A stretch of DNA of 64,000 bases from Phytophthora sp. 'mugwort' (GCA_033558025.1 JAUCEF010000013.1:3403001-3467000); one strand, 5' to 3'; positions 1-11,666 are shown, counted from the first letter of the stretch. The notes: generated by a model not told the origin, from the letters alone. Program-made: numbers and translations.

Positions 1-2
1 AC

Positions 3-3000
3 ACGGAAACCAACACCGTGGAATTCGTCGTCGATCCAACACCAAGTGCGAGAGAGGAGACTGTAGTGGAAGTTAACCACAACGCCCCCATCTCCAAGGA
101 GGAATACGGGGAACATGAGTTAGTGCGTATCCCTGCCAAGTGCAACGGCAACGACGTGATAGTTATGTTCGACAGTGGAGCCACCGACAACATTGTGAAG
201 CCTGGAGTACTCGGCCACCTGGCCACCTCCGAACACATCAAGGTCAAGAGGTTCGATGGCACAACCACCACGACTCAAGAGGCCAAGCATGGATTGGTGG
301 ACCTCGAGGTAGGGGGTCGAAGTTTCAACATCCGCGTCATCGAGTGGAAAATGGGCGATGGACAAGACATGATCCTGGGAAAGCCCTTTTACCATCGGTA
401 CAATCCCCAGATCAACTATCAGACGCACGAAGTCAGCTTTGAGGAAGGCAACAATAAAAGGTGGCCTTTGGGAATCGAACCCACACCAGGTGTATTGAAT
501 CCTGCTCAACCAACGGCTAAGCCAAGTTTGGACATCGAATCCGACCATCGACCAGAAATATCACGACAAGAACATGAACGCACACAATACGAGCAACCCG
601 CAACACAAATTGCGATAAAAATTGCGACACAAGTCTCCAGTGTGAAGTTTGCAAAAAGGCTCAAACAACAAAGCTACGAAGAGGTCTACCGCGTCAAGGT
701 GTGCCAGGTCGATACGCAACTGTCAACTATACCAACACGCATCGAGTCGCTAATTGCAACGTATCAAGAAGTATTCCCCAAGGCATTACCAGACGGGTTA
801 CCACCTCACCGCCGCGTCGAGTTCGAGTTGACAACAAAACCAGACGCAAAACCAAGCAATCGTCCACCTTTTCGGTTGTCCAAGACGGAGCAAGACGCTC
901 TCGACCTGTTTGTGGAAGAGAAGCTGAAGAAGGGATGGATTGAAATCTCCGATTCTCCCTGGGTGTCCAATGTGTTTGGTATTCCCAAAAAAGATCCGCA
1001 AACAGGGACACAACCTTCACGATCGGAGTGGGTGCGATCCGGGAATGCAACACTACCGATTCGTTGGGTTATTGACTATCGGTATGTTAATTCGCAAACC
1101 ATAGTTCCAAGAATCCCTTTACCGCGAATGGAAGAGCTGTTCGACAAAATGCACGGTGCTACGGTGTTCTCAGTGCTCGATCTCGCGCAGGGTTACCACC
1201 AAATGCGCATATCGCCTGAGTCTCGCAAATACACCGCATTCCGCACACACACAGAGACATATCAATGGTGTGTTGCACCAATGGGTCTTGCAGGCATGCC
1301 GGGCGTGTGGTCACGTCTCATGCGGGTTCTGTTTGGCAAATACTCATTTATTGTGGTCTATCTTGACGACATTTGCGTCTTCTCCAAGACTATGGACGAA
1401 CACACTGGGCATCTAGAGACGCTGTTCCAAGTACTGCAACGCGAGAAATTGTACGCTCAAGCTACCAAGCGTCATTTTGGCGCAAAATCGGTTAACTTCC
1501 TCGGACACACCGTCTCCGCACAAGGCATCGCTGTCAACACGAAGAAGACGGAGGCTATCGCCAAATGGACGACACCAGCAAACACCAAAGAGCTTCAGAG
1601 CTTTCTAGGACTTGCAGGCTACTACCGTAGGTTTATCTGCAACTTCGCTACACTAGCGCTGCCTTTGAGCGCGTTAGTCAAGAAAGATGCAAAATGGGAA
1701 TGGCATGCATCGCAAAACAACGCATTTCAAGCACTCAAAGACGCTCTGCAAATTGCGCCTGTGCTTAAATTGCCCGACTTCGAACGCGAATTTATTGTAA
1801 CCACGGATGCGTCGGGACACTGTGTTGGTGGAGTTCTTTCGCAAAAATATGGCACAAACGACCATCCAATTGCGTTCTACTCGAAGAAGCTGGGACCACA
1901 CGAGCTGAATTGGCCCACACACGAGAAGGAATTATTCGCGATCAAAACAGGACTCGAGAAATGGCGTCACTACCTCTACGGACGGCCTTTTGTCCTCTTC
2001 ACCGACAACAGCGCATGCTCATGGTTGTTGCACCATCCTAAAGTGTCTTCCAAGTTAGCACGCTATTTGACATTTTTCGCGCAATTCAACTTCCAGATCC
2101 ATCATGCTAGCGGAAGTTTGAATGCGGTTGCAGACGCATTATCGCGACAACCCACCGACGTCAGCTCTATCCAGTTCCATCGTTGCTCGGATCAATGCAG
2201 GACGCATGCAATTGCGTATAAAGAAAGCTTTCGTGCCACACCCACGGCGAAGCAAATTGTCGGGGGAGCGTCTTTGCCTCAAATTTCCTCCGCCATGACT
2301 GTGTCACACAGCTTTATGCCACTCGCACCTTCCGTTCAAAAAATGTTTGTGCAAGGTTACAAAAGCGACAAGGACATCAAAGAAGGCATCAACTCCAACA
2401 CATTCGAGATAATGGACGAGCTAGTATATTTACACACGCAAACCAAGACATTGCGACTTTGTGTGCCGAACGACTACCAACTTCGCACAATTATCATCTC
2501 GGGTTTGCACGACGCAGCCATTGCAGCACATCCCGGAGTTCGGCGCACATTCCTTCGGGTTGCACAATGGTACTACTGGAAAAACATGGAGAAAGACATT
2601 TACGACTACGTCACAAGTTGCGAAACATGTGCAAGATGGAAACACAGCAACGCCAAGAAAAATGGGAAACTCGTTCCTATTCCAATCCCCAAAGAATGTT
2701 GGGAAGTGGTGTCAATGGACTTCATCACCGGCTTACCGAAATCCAACGGATTTGATGCGATCCTAACAGTCGTCGACAAACTCTCAAAACGTCCCAAGTA
2801 CATCGCAGTGAATACAACGGACGGCGCAGAGAAAACTGCCCACATCTTTTTCGACAATGTCGTGCGACACCATGGAATACCCGCAGTCATCATCAGCGAT
2901 CGAGACCCGAAATTTACATTGAAATTTTGGCGTTCGCTCGCTAAAATTATGGGCATCAAATTGAACATGACAACCGCGCACCGAGCTCAGGCTGACGGCC

Positions 3001-3845
3001 AGACAGAGAGACAGAATCTCGTTCTTGAAGACGCACTTCGTTGTATGACTTCGTATCATGGCCAGGATTGGTCAGAAAAATTACCAACGACAGAGTATGC
3101 ACACGCAACTCTAACTAGTGCCTCAACGGGACTGTCGCCGCTCGAAATCGACACGGGACGCAAAGAGCGACTACCTATCGGACTCCCAACAGCGCTAGCT
3201 ACGAGCGCTAACAACCCCGAACTCGACATTGCCGAATTCGCGAAAACATTCCACGAAGATCGGCAGAAGATCGTCGAACAAGCAAGAGTGCATTTAAAGC
3301 ACGCACAAGAGTCACAAAAACGCTATTATGACCAAAAGCGCAATGACGTTGCGTTCAAAGTGGGCGAGTTGGTGATGCTTGACACTCGCCGTCTTCCCCT
3401 TCGACACGCAGCACAGGACATGGAAGTTAAACGTGCAAAACTTGCAGCAAGGAAGATCGGTCCATTCAAAATCGTCAAAATGATCGGGGAAAACGTCGCA
3501 AAACTCCAATTGCCCGCAAACATGCAGAGAATGAACCCCACATTTAATGTGGATATTTTAGCGCATTTTGTCCAAGATCACGAGCGGTTCAAGAGCCGAC
3601 CAATACCCAAAACATCGCGGGTCGTCGTGGACGAGAACACCGGTGAAGAAATGTATTTCGTCGAAAAACTTCTTAAACACCGAATCGTGAACCGCAAGAA
3701 ACAATGGTTGGTCAAGTGGAACGGATACCCAGACCACGAGGCAACATGGGAATATGAAAGCGACATCAACCACGTCTCCCACTGGAAGGTTCTCGTCGAA
3801 GAGTTCCACAAGCTTCGACTCGAAGTCACTCGCCGGAGGATGTAA
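3..3845 (+). CDS. Ty3/gypsy chromovirus pol polyprotein (5' partial, intact frame)
   Basis: Pol polyprotein of an LTR retrotransposon: protease, reverse transcriptase, RNase H and integrase for copying and inserting the element. The frame is open to the left window edge, so the start and gag lie outside; the GTG at 18 is not a real start. Counting residues from base 18: retropepsin motif DSGAT near 52-56; RT with YLDD near 448; RNase H with TTDASG near 594; integrase HHCC finger near 831-872; integrase core Asp near 900 and 961 and Glu near 996; C-terminal chromodomain near 1212-1262 (KQWLVKWNGYPDHEATWEYE). The chromodomain places it in the chromovirus branch, whose chromodomains guide integration to chromatin (family knowledge). 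No stop or frameshift is seen over 1280 codons, unlike the other retroelements here, so it may be young. The stop codon overlaps the first bases of the 3' LTR. Confidence 0.95.
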   Translation, partial: TETNTVEFVVDPTPSAREETVVEVNHNAPISKEEYGEHELVRIPAKCNGNDVIVMFDSGATDNIVKPGVLGHLATSEHIKVKRFDGTTTTTQEAKHGLVDLEVGGRSFNIRVIEWKMGDGQDMILGKPFYHRYNPQINYQTHEVSFEEGNNKRWPLGIEPTPGVLNPAQPTAKPSLDIESDHRPEISRQEHERTQYEQPATQIAIKIATQVSSVKFAKRLKQQSYEEVYRVKVCQVDTQLSTIPTRIESLIATYQEVFPKALPDGLPPHRRVEFELTTKPDAKPSNRPPFRLSKTEQDALDLFVEEKLKKGWIEISDSPWVSNVFGIPKKDPQTGTQPSRSEWVRSGNATLPIRWVIDYRYVNSQTIVPRIPLPRMEELFDKMHGATVFSVLDLAQGYHQMRISPESRKYTAFRTHTETYQWCVAPMGLAGMPGVWSRLMRVLFGKYSFIVVYLDDICVFSKTMDEHTGHLETLFQVLQREKLYAQATKRHFGAKSVNFLGHTVSAQGIAVNTKKTEAIAKWTTPANTKELQSFLGLAGYYRRFICNFATLALPLSALVKKDAKWEWHASQNNAFQALKDALQIAPVLKLPDFEREFIVTTDASGHCVGGVLSQKYGTNDHPIAFYSKKLGPHELNWPTHEKELFAIKTGLEKWRHYLYGRPFVLFTDNSACSWLLHHPKVSSKLARYLTFFAQFNFQIHHASGSLNAVADALSRQPTDVSSIQFHRCSDQCRTHAIAYKESFRATPTAKQIVGGASLPQISSAMTVSHSFMPLAPSVQKMFVQGYKSDKDIKEGINSNTFEIMDELVYLHTQTKTLRLCVPNDYQLRTIIISGLHDAAIAAHPGVRRTFLRVAQWYYWKNMEKDIYDYVTSCETCARWKHSNAKKNGKLVPIPIPKECWEVVSMDFITGLPKSNGFDAILTVVDKLSKRPKYIAVNTTDGAEKTAHIFFDNVVRHHGIPAVIISDRDPKFTLKFWRSLAKIMGIKLNMTTAHRAQADGQTERQNLVLEDALRCMTSYHGQDWSEKLPTTEYAHATLTSASTGLSPLEIDTGRKERLPIGLPTALATSANNPELDIAEFAKTFHEDRQKIVEQARVHLKHAQESQKRYYDQKRNDVAFKVGELVMLDTRRLPLRHAAQDMEVKRAKLAARKIGPFKIVKMIGENVAKLQLPANMQRMNPTFNVDILAHFVQDHERFKSRPIPKTSRVVVDENTGEEMYFVEKLLKHRIVNRKKQWLVKWNGYPDHEATWEYESDINHVSHWKVLVEEFHKLRLEVTRRRM

Positions 3846-4226
3846 GGATGTGGTTTGCAAATACGACACATTTTACATCGGTTACGTATGGGTAAAACCT
3901 TTGGTCCCGACACAATCGATATACGCACAGTCTGGTGAACTACACTCATGGTACACGCAATCATTATCATGATGACGAAACCAGAGAATGTCCCAGAGTC
4001 TCCAGCCAATCAGATAGTCAATAGAGTGTGACGTGTAGGTTTGCATGTGATGTAGAGGGATGGGTGGTCACCGTGCGGAGAATATTCAGCGTGGCACAAA
4101 GGACACACAAGAGCCTCCATGGCGGCTTAGATATAGCGCTAGCGAACTAAGGACCGCCCAAAATGAATCACTTCCAAATTTCCTTCCTACTCGACAACTC
4201 CTTCTCCTCCGCCCCACATCATTACA
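3841..4226 (+). repeat. 3' LTR of the intact chromovirus
   Basis: The LTR starts TGTAAGG right after the purine-rich tract CCGGAGGA (3833-3840) and ends TTACA at 4222-4226, giving the short terminal inverted repeat TGTAA/TTACA. The right boundary is supported independently: sequence from 4227 on matches 25100 onward base for base, while 4226 and earlier do not. The length, 386 bp, is normal for such LTRs. The 5' LTR is outside the window, so identity between the LTRs cannot be used to date the insertion. The TATA-like stretch near 4131 could be the core promoter (inference). Confidence 0.75.
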
Positions 4227-7200
4227 CACACCAAGTCACTCAGACCGAAACTGGCGAGGAAGGCGTAAAATGCGCTTCCTGGGTGGGTGACCTTGTTCCA
4301 CACCAGGTCGCCCTGACCATAACTGAAGAAGAGCGGCGAGCCTCGCTTCTTGTGTGGGTAACCATGTTCCACATGAAGCCCTAGAGGATTTGGACGTCGT
4401 CAATGAGCCGTCCACAGACGTGGGTAACGAAGTACCACGTCACGGTCGCCGTCGACGACATAATCGACACCGCAAGTCGAGTCTGAAGTCGTTTCAGACT
4501 GGAGTCGATTCAAGCGACTCGGGACCCAGTTCCCGGGTTCTTCCGACGCACCAGTCGAAGGGTGTTATCACATCCTCGACGGCGAGACCGGCCATCGGGT
4601 CAAGGCAGGCGGCATCCAGCTAGAGCGCTGCTAAAAGTGTCAGAGCTCCTGAACCTCGAAGAGTTGACGCCGACAAATTTCCTGGCCGACCTGAAGGCAG
4701 GTGAAATCGCGGAGGTGGTACTCTTGAAGCAAGTCCACTCCAGAGGAGTTGAATTCCTCCTCGGTTATGGACGAGGGCGTCCTGGAGGCATTCTCCTCCC
4801 GGCGTGTCTCGCGCTTGGGTTCTGAGATTCTCAAGAACCCAAAGGATCCAGTGTATCCTTTGATGAAGGAGTTCGAGGACGTGGTGTCCAAGGATCCACC
4901 GCCTCAACTCTCACTGGATCGTGGGATCAGGCACGAGATTGATCTCGTGCCGGGCACAACGTAATGTGTCGCTAGAACGGCCACTGCCTCGAGAGCAGTG
5001 CGAGGTCATTGATGCCTTCTTCGCCGCAAAGGCTGAGGCAGGCATGGTGCGGGAATCGAAATCCCCACACTCGACGCCAACCTTCTGCGTTCAGAAGCCG
5101 AACGGGAAGTGACGTCTGGTTCATGCTTTTAATAAGCTGAACAGCGCAACGGTGCCGGACCAGACACCCATCCCGTGAAAGCATGTGTTGTTAAACAACA
5201 TGGCGGGGTGTGAGTTATACATCTCCCTGGATCTGGTGGACGGATACTACCAGAAACTGATGCGCGAGAACGGCATCCCGCTCACTGGAGTGAGCAATCG
5301 GAGCGATATGCGCTGAGCGTGGCTTGTAATGCCACAGGGTCTGTCTAAAGCCCCGGCGACGTTCAATCGCCTGCTCACGCAGTGGTTTAGACCAGTGCGC
5401 TTACGCACAGTCGTACTTCGACGACATCTTCGTCCATAGCCGTACCGAGGGAGGCAAGACGGCTATGGACGTGCATTTGGAGCAACTCTGTCGAATGTTG
5501 GAGGTCATGGGAGCGAACAAGCTCTATGCCAACATCGACCAGTGCGTCTTCGCGGCGCCAGAGATCAAACTTCTCGGTTGCTTCGTGAGCAACGTCGACG
5601 TTCGAGCCGACCCGGAGAAGGTCAAGGCCATTTCGGCTTGGCCAACGCCAAGTTCCCAGAAGGACTTGAGGAAGTGGTTGAGCTTGACCAACTACCTCCA
5701 CAAGTACAGCGAAGGGTACGCGGGTCTGGCTAGACCCTTGTCGGATCTTCTAAAGCAGGATACCGAATGACACTGGGGGCGTGAGCACCAGGAAGCCTTT
5801 GACAATGTTAAGGCAAGCCTTCAGAAGGCGCCTGTCCTGGCACCGCCGGACGAGACGAAGCCGTTCAGCTTCGTCTGCGATGCATCCGATTATGCAATCT
5901 GATGTGCATTGCTGCAGCACGATGCAGCAGGACGTGAACGAGTGATCTCGTTTCAGTCCAGCAGGCAGTTCAAGTTTGCCGAACGGAACTACCCCGTTCC
6001 TGACAAGGAGCTGCTTGCCATGAAGTACGCCCTTGTCAAGCTCCGGGTGCACCTCCTGGGCTCCCAGCCCTTTGTGATCTACACCGATCACGCATTCTTA
6101 CGGACGGCGACGAATTCGCCCCATTTGTCCCAGCGGATGGCGAGGTGGCTGTCTTTTTTCGCGGAATGCAACTTCCGCGTCGAGTACAAGCCTGGCAAGA
6201 TCAACGTGCTTGCCGATGAGTTGTCACGCAGGCCGGACTATGAGCTGGCGCACATTAGCCGCGCCAAGACCGATCTATGCGATCAAATACGCATGGCGTA
6301 TCGGGGCGACGAAGCCCTGGCACCTCTGGTGCGTTTCCTGGCCGCTGGCAAGGAAGCCAAGACCGAGTGGCTCACGCCACGTCAGAGAGCCCGGCTCCAT
6401 CGATACGAGTGGGCCTATGGCCTGCTCTACTATCGCGTGGAGCCCCATGAACCCCCTCGGGTAGTCGTACCAAACGATGAGGATCTCAAGTTTGGCATCC
6501 TTCAGGAGGCGCATAATGCACCGTCCAGCGGTCACTGGGCCGCGAGAAGACCTTCCAATCGGTCTCTCAGTACTTTGGTGGGCCCTCATGTACGAGTGGG
6601 TCGCACAGTACGTGAAGACATGTGAAACCCGCCGGGCACGCCTCGGCCCCTTTGCAGAGCCTGCCCGTCCCAGTGGACTGCTGGAAGTCGATGAGTTTGG
6701 GCTACATATATTACATATATTTGGACTTCCATCAGACATCCACGGAAACACTTGCGTCCTCGTGTTCGCGTGCCGTCTGAGCAAGATGGTGCATCTTGCT
6801 CCGGTTAAAGCGACAGTGACCGGGGAACAGGCTGCGAAGCTCTTCCGGATGGCATTTTTCGCCATCATGGTCTGCCGGAGATAATTGGCTCGGGTCGTGA
6901 CCCGCGGTTTACCGGTGCGCTATGGTGCGCTGTTCCAACTACTTGGATCGAGGCTGCACATGTCCACTGCCGATCATTCTCAAACGGATGAGCAGATGGA
7001 GGGTTTCAACCGAGTGCTTGAGGGCACTCTACGCAGTATCTGTGCGGAGTCTCCTCCCACTTGGTCAGAGCGCCTGCAGTAGTTGCGTTTGCACTCAAGC
7101 GTGCGGTTCACGCATCGGCCGGGTATACACCGTTCTACCTGAATGGCTTACGCCATTCACGAGGGTGCCGCTCACTTTACGAGGAGCGCCCCGCCTTCAG

Positions 7201-7628
7201 TTCTAAGTGGGGGAGAGGCTCGGAAAGCGCTTTCCTCCCGGGTCTTGCAGATGCGACAATTTTCCTTGTGGAAACAAGTGAGAGTTTTATACACACCAGG
7301 CTGACCGTAATCAGCCGTGTCCGTGATGTAATGGCGAGACACAGGACAAACAAAAGGAGTACTCAGACAAAACATGGAAGAGGAATCTTAAACGTGTTTA
7401 AAGTGGGTAAATTAATCCTACTAGACACTAGGAACCTACAATTAGCCGCGGTAAGTTCCGTAGGGAGCAACAAGTTGAAATACCGCTTCATTGGACCGTC
7501 CACGGTCCTGGCAAGGCATGGTGCGGCGTACACCATCGATCTGCCTAATCGATGGGACGAACCACCCGACGTTCTACGTGGGACGTCTGAAGCGTTACCA
7601 TGCTCCGCAGGGCACGGCAGCCCCGCAG
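4227..7628 (+). pseudogene. Degenerate Ty3/gypsy pol, copy A (truncated on both sides)
   Basis: Internal part of a second Ty3/gypsy element. Recognisable blocks: RT region from about 4850, with VVEVVEL-type downstream thumb sequence and the catalytic YFDD at 5414-5425; RNase H around 5860-6240 (CDASDYAI, VIYTDHAFLRT, VLADELSRRPDYE); integrase pieces 6450-7200; post-integrase region 7330-7600 ending VGRLKRYHAPQG. It is broken by in-frame TGA codons at 5110, 5176, 5314, 5768 and 5900, by TAA or TAG at 4962, 6882 and 7079, and by single-base frameshifts near 4962 and 5395. It is nearly identical to copy B (25100-28500), including these defects. The left end was split by insertion of the chromovirus; homology stops on the right at 7628 (copy B continues). 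It cannot make a working pol. Confidence 0.9.
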
Positions 7629-7784
7629 CAGCATTCTATGTTGACCCGGCTGCGATGTCACAGAGGAATCCGGGAGCATGTTTACGGTCGAGAAACTGTG
7701 TCAACATCGATGGAACAAGGCTAAGAAGGACTTCGAGTTACTGGTGTCGTAGAGAGGCCTACATTCCAATGACGATTCATGAGA

Positions 7785-7786
<2 letters not shown>

Positions 7787-7818
<32 letters not shown>
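7787..7818. repeat. (TC)16 microsatellite
   Basis: Perfect dinucleotide run of sixteen TC units. It lies between the truncated copy A of the Ty3 element and unannotated DNA. Confidence 0.97.
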
Positions 7819-7821
<3 letters not shown>

Positions 7822-9559
7822 AATACATACTAGCGATGGTCAAGGCGTACACAACGACGAAAAACGACGAGACTCTGCGACGGTGTGTGAACAAGCAGTT
7901 TGGAAGGGTGGTCTCTTGGTCGAGGATGAGCAAGACGTTGCCCACTCAACAAACTGAGGACTGGCACCCAAGACTGAGCTAGCATGATATAGGATGTGAC
8001 GGCTGGTGCACGAGGCTGAACTGGGTGGCTATATGATAGGACTGGTCGGGGACGCCTGAGTGACGAGGTCCACAAGGACCCTAAGGAGACCGTATAGTGT
8101 GACTAGAATGTAGATGCTGGTTCTACTCATTTACAATCCGCTACAATACAAGCAAGAAACGCTAGGACGCCGCTACCTTCCTTAGCAAGTCTGTTGACGG
8201 TCCTTGGTCCTACTGCACTACTCCACGTTCTTGGGAACAAGATGACTTTCGAGTGCACTATTGGGGAACCGAGTGCACGCTGTTGAACTTGAGGGAATGA
8301 CCGAATGCACCGCTGAGGTTAAGGCTTGACCACCGAAGGAGACGCGTTAAGGCTCTGCTAGCGTTAGCTATGACGTAGGTAACGTAAGTTACGTGTTACA
8401 CCAACAACACGCAGATAGATTCGGGTTTGGCTACAGAGAGCGCTACATACATGGACAAGAGTGGGTGACCGGCAGAAGAAACTGATGAAGAAGGCGCACT
8501 ACGGATGGCCTGGAGAAGAAGCCGGTAGAGATTATCTACCGTAGAGAAGTCGCACTGCCTCACGGGGGGAGGGGGGCTGGCAGATAGCAAATGATTTTGC
8601 TGTTGTCGTCAATGATAAAGATGAAGACATCAACATGGTAGGCACAATTCAAGCTTATTCAAGTCGTGGCGGTAGACATAGGTAACTGGTCGACTTTGAG
8701 GGATGTAAGCAGATTTTGTTAGGTTGCCAGGAAATTGATGCAGCTGATAGGTGGAATCAAGACGTGCCAGCCTCGACGTTCCTCAAAATGTTGCCGCCCG
8801 TGTAAACACACAAAAATATCATGCCACCGATGGCGACTATGACGCTGACGAGGACCAGGACTCATAAAGCCTCGAAGACGAGAATCCACAGCTTTAGTGA
8901 ACGGTGGCAATCAACATGTACGGTACAACAATACATGTGAGGGGAGGACTGGACTAGCGGAGCTCAGCGTTCCTTGTGTAGGAAGTGAACCAGGATCCAA
9001 GCCTCAATCGATGCTTCTTTGAGATGGTATTGCTTCAGCGAACATCCTGGTGAGACCTGCACCGGTCCTAAGCGCAGACAAGCATGCAGCGGCCATGACG
9101 AGTATGGATCCGGCTGCTGCGTCATGTGTCATTAGCACTCGGCACTCCGCCATTTCACGTCACAAATCTCTGCACTCGAAAACCCCGCAATGTACACTCG
9201 AAAGTAATCCCCGCCCACGTTTTTGCTGCTGTTGAACGCGTAGTCTTTCAGGAACAACTGAAAGTCTGTAAATGTGCAAAGAGAGAGATGTCACGAAGAG
9301 CAAGTTGTCTTTGCCCATGAATCCGAGCCATATTCAGCTGCTCTACGATGGAAGGCTCCCTGAGGCAACTCGCAGTGCGCCGTCAGAAGATTGATCGATT
9401 TTGACGGGGTTTTGGCACCTGATAATGTGCTGATGGATGTGTGTGGTACTTGTTGATACAGGTCAGGCAAAATCGACCTGAGTACGATGCACTTGTGATC
9501 ACTACATGTAATATCACTTCCGACACCAGCTTTGGGTGTCATACTGTACAACGAATAAT

Positions 9560-9850
9560 AATATTTGAAAGTGATTGCTGTACCCGACCGGAAAACGAGG
9601 GGGTGAAAGTCGCATAAAAAACGGCCAACGGAGGAGAGCGGTTGCGAGCGCGCGGAGCCAAAGCAAACCCGCGGTTTTTACGAAGGCGGGCCCCAGCACC
9701 GAGCTTTCCAGAAAGTCGAACACTGTAGCGGGCCGAACTTAGTATATTTTCCGCGCAGGAGCGCAGCGACTGCCTTCGCGAAGCGAAACCCAAGACCGCG
9801 ACCTCGAGAGGGCTAAGGTAAGCGGTGATGTAAGACATTCAATACAAATG
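9560..9850 (-). repeat. Dispersed GC-rich repeat, copy 1 (inverted relative to 55546-55860)
   Basis: The reverse complement of this segment matches 55546-55860 along its whole length, with shared blocks such as GGCCCGCTACAGTG, CTGGAAAGCTCGG and GCTCGCAACCGCTCTCCTCC. It is clearly more GC-rich than the flanking AT-rich DNA. No coding potential or terminal inverted repeat was recognised. It could be a MITE, a solo-LTR fragment or a Helitron end. Confidence 0.8.
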
Positions 9851-10111
9851 ATGAGTTCAAACTGAAAATTTGACGCGGCTAGTAGGGTGCCACAACAATA
9901 TTTTGCATATTTTAGAATTGTAAAATGGCGGAATGTTTGTCAGGCAAGTAAATGAAATTTGATTTCATCGTATCACCGAGCACAAATTACAAACAAAAAA
10001 TCACGTTGAAGCTGCCAGAATGGTGGTCGATCACGTAAACGTATTTGATTTACTCCAATCCTCGATCGCAATACAATATGCTCCCCATTCGCTCAAACGC
10101 ACTCGCCCACG

Positions 10112-11023
10112 ATGGCCTCCTTCCTTATGTCTGTGTTTGACGTCGTTCGCTTCGTCTCGGGGTTCTCCGCCAAGAACTCGATCATCGACACATACAACTG
10201 GAGCTTCATCGAGCGACCAGGCAAGGATGAGAAGGACACGGACGTGGTTGTTTTCCTGCATGGCTTCAGCTCCGTCAAGGAGTCGTGGGTCCGTGTGGCC
10301 CGCGGCGTTGACAAGCGCTATAAGATCGTCATCCCCGACCTCCCGGGCCAAGGCCGCACGACGCCCATCGATGCGCTGGCCAATTACTCAATGCCCAACC
10401 AGGCCGAGAGGCTGCACCAGTTTTTGGAGAAGGAGGTGCCCGCCGACAAGAAAATCCATCTCGTAGGCTGCTCCATGGGCGGCATGCTCGCTGGGGTGTA
10501 CGCCGGACTGTACCCTGAGCGTATCAAGTCGCTAACGATGGTGTGCCCGGCGGGTATCTCCATGCCGAGGAAGAGCACGCTGCTGAAGATGCTCGAGGAC
10601 TCTGGACGGAACCTGCTGCTTGCACATACGGCTGAAGGTCTGGACGAAATGAACAAACACCTCAGCTATGAGCCAAAGAAAATCCCGCAAATCTTCCTGA
10701 ACATTTTCGCGTCGGAAAGAGAGAAGCAGCTGCCGGTATTGGAAAAGATTGTCGGCGATTCACTGCAGAACCCGACGGTGCTGGAGGATTTGCTGCCTAG
10801 CATCCGTGCAAAGACGTTGGTGATGTGGGGCAAGCATGATCAAGTTCTGGACGTCTCGTCCGTGGAGGTGCTGAAGAAAAATCTCACCCCGGAGGCACAA
10901 GGGCAGTTCCTGCTGTTTGACGACTGCGGCCATATTTTGCAGCATGAAAAGTACGCCGAGTGTACTGCTGCAATTAACAAGTTCCTGGCGTGCGAGGTGC
11001 TTTCAGTAAAAACCCTCTTGTAG
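10112..11023 (+). CDS. ABHD6-like alpha/beta hydrolase
   Basis: Single-exon 303-residue serine hydrolase of the alpha/beta-hydrolase fold, closest in motif content to monoacylglycerol-lipase/ABHD6-type enzymes that cleave acyl esters at membranes. Visible motifs: oxyanion-hole HGFSS at residues 50-54; nucleophile elbow GCSMGG with Ser121; acid Asp243 in WGKHDQVLD; catalytic His274 in DCGHILQHEK. The cap helices lie between about 150 and 225. The hydrophobic N-terminus (MASFLMSVFDVVRFVSGF) could anchor or dip into a membrane. The start is taken at 10112 because the coding pattern begins there in a good context (ACGATGG). The gene converges on the NBR1-like gene, 643 bp away. All triad residues are present, so it should be active; the substrate is not deducible. 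Confidence 0.9.
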   Translation: MASFLMSVFDVVRFVSGFSAKNSIIDTYNWSFIERPGKDEKDTDVVVFLHGFSSVKESWVRVARGVDKRYKIVIPDLPGQGRTTPIDALANYSMPNQAERLHQFLEKEVPADKKIHLVGCSMGGMLAGVYAGLYPERIKSLTMVCPAGISMPRKSTLLKMLEDSGRNLLLAHTAEGLDEMNKHLSYEPKKIPQIFLNIFASEREKQLPVLEKIVGDSLQNPTVLEDLLPSIRAKTLVMWGKHDQVLDVSSVEVLKKNLTPEAQGQFLLFDDCGHILQHEKYAECTAAINKFLACEVLSVKTLL

Positions 11024-11666
11024 ATGAAAGTAGAAAGTAGAATATGCACGCAATTATATTATCATCCGATTTCTTCGATTGTGTGCGCTTTAATTCGGTC
11101 TTCTACTCGGATGAACACCCAGGAAATTCATGGGCGATCAAGTCGCGCCTGATGACCGACAACTCAAGACGCCTCACTTGATGTGCATGGGTAGTAGCGT
11201 CTACAGCACAGATCGTCATCAACGTGCCAACTGTGAAACCTACTGAGTGTTATGGCGTACATACGCCAACTGCCAACAACGTTCTGGGCAACGTTCGGGC
11301 GGGTGATGTACGTTCAATTAATTAGAGAGGAGCACGCAACGCATCGCAAAACACGAACGAAGATTGTTTTGCTTAATATTTTGTTTTGTTTTCTCTTTCG
11401 CTATGACGTCAGAAATATATGTACTCCAACGGTCCTTCACGTTCCTTTCTGCTGCAATAGCACTTGATTTCTTGTGGTCTTGCTGTGCCAACTTGTCACT
11501 GACAAGCACGTACAAGCCGACTGTGTTGAACTGAAGATTATCTCTTCTTTCTTGATTCAATATCGTCAGCTCAACCCGTTAGCGGCAAAGAGGCGAGAAG
11601 CACTTTAGCACCACCTCTGTCAACCGATTGAGCAAAGCTGCATTCATGTACCTGTCGGTCCGGTAC
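11024..11666. other. Convergent intergenic spacer
   Basis: Lies between the stop codons of the ABHD6-like gene and the ZZ-bearing NBR1-like gene and must hold both 3' UTRs. No gene, repeat or RNA recognised. Confidence 0.6.

Larger units (their letters stand above)
7629..10111. other. Gene-poor interval right of copy A
   Basis: No supportable gene. Small open stretches here (for example around 7779-7982) have low complexity and no recognisable motif. The part around 7690-7740 reads as a short plausible peptide (LCQHRWNKAKKDFELLVS) and may be a further retroelement scrap, but I cannot name it. Contains the TC microsatellite at 7787-7818, a G-run near 8562-8580, and one copy of a dispersed GC-rich repeat at about 9560-9850. 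Confidence 0.6.

Noticed and set aside
7061..7957. 298-codon frame as an intact gene
   Set aside because: It is the broken C-terminal end of the Ty3 pol of copy A running on into unrelated DNA and a TC repeat.
7629..8600. Possible Copia-type remnant or LTR
   Set aside because: Some phrases look coding, but I found no reverse transcriptase, integrase or paired LTR motif to support it.
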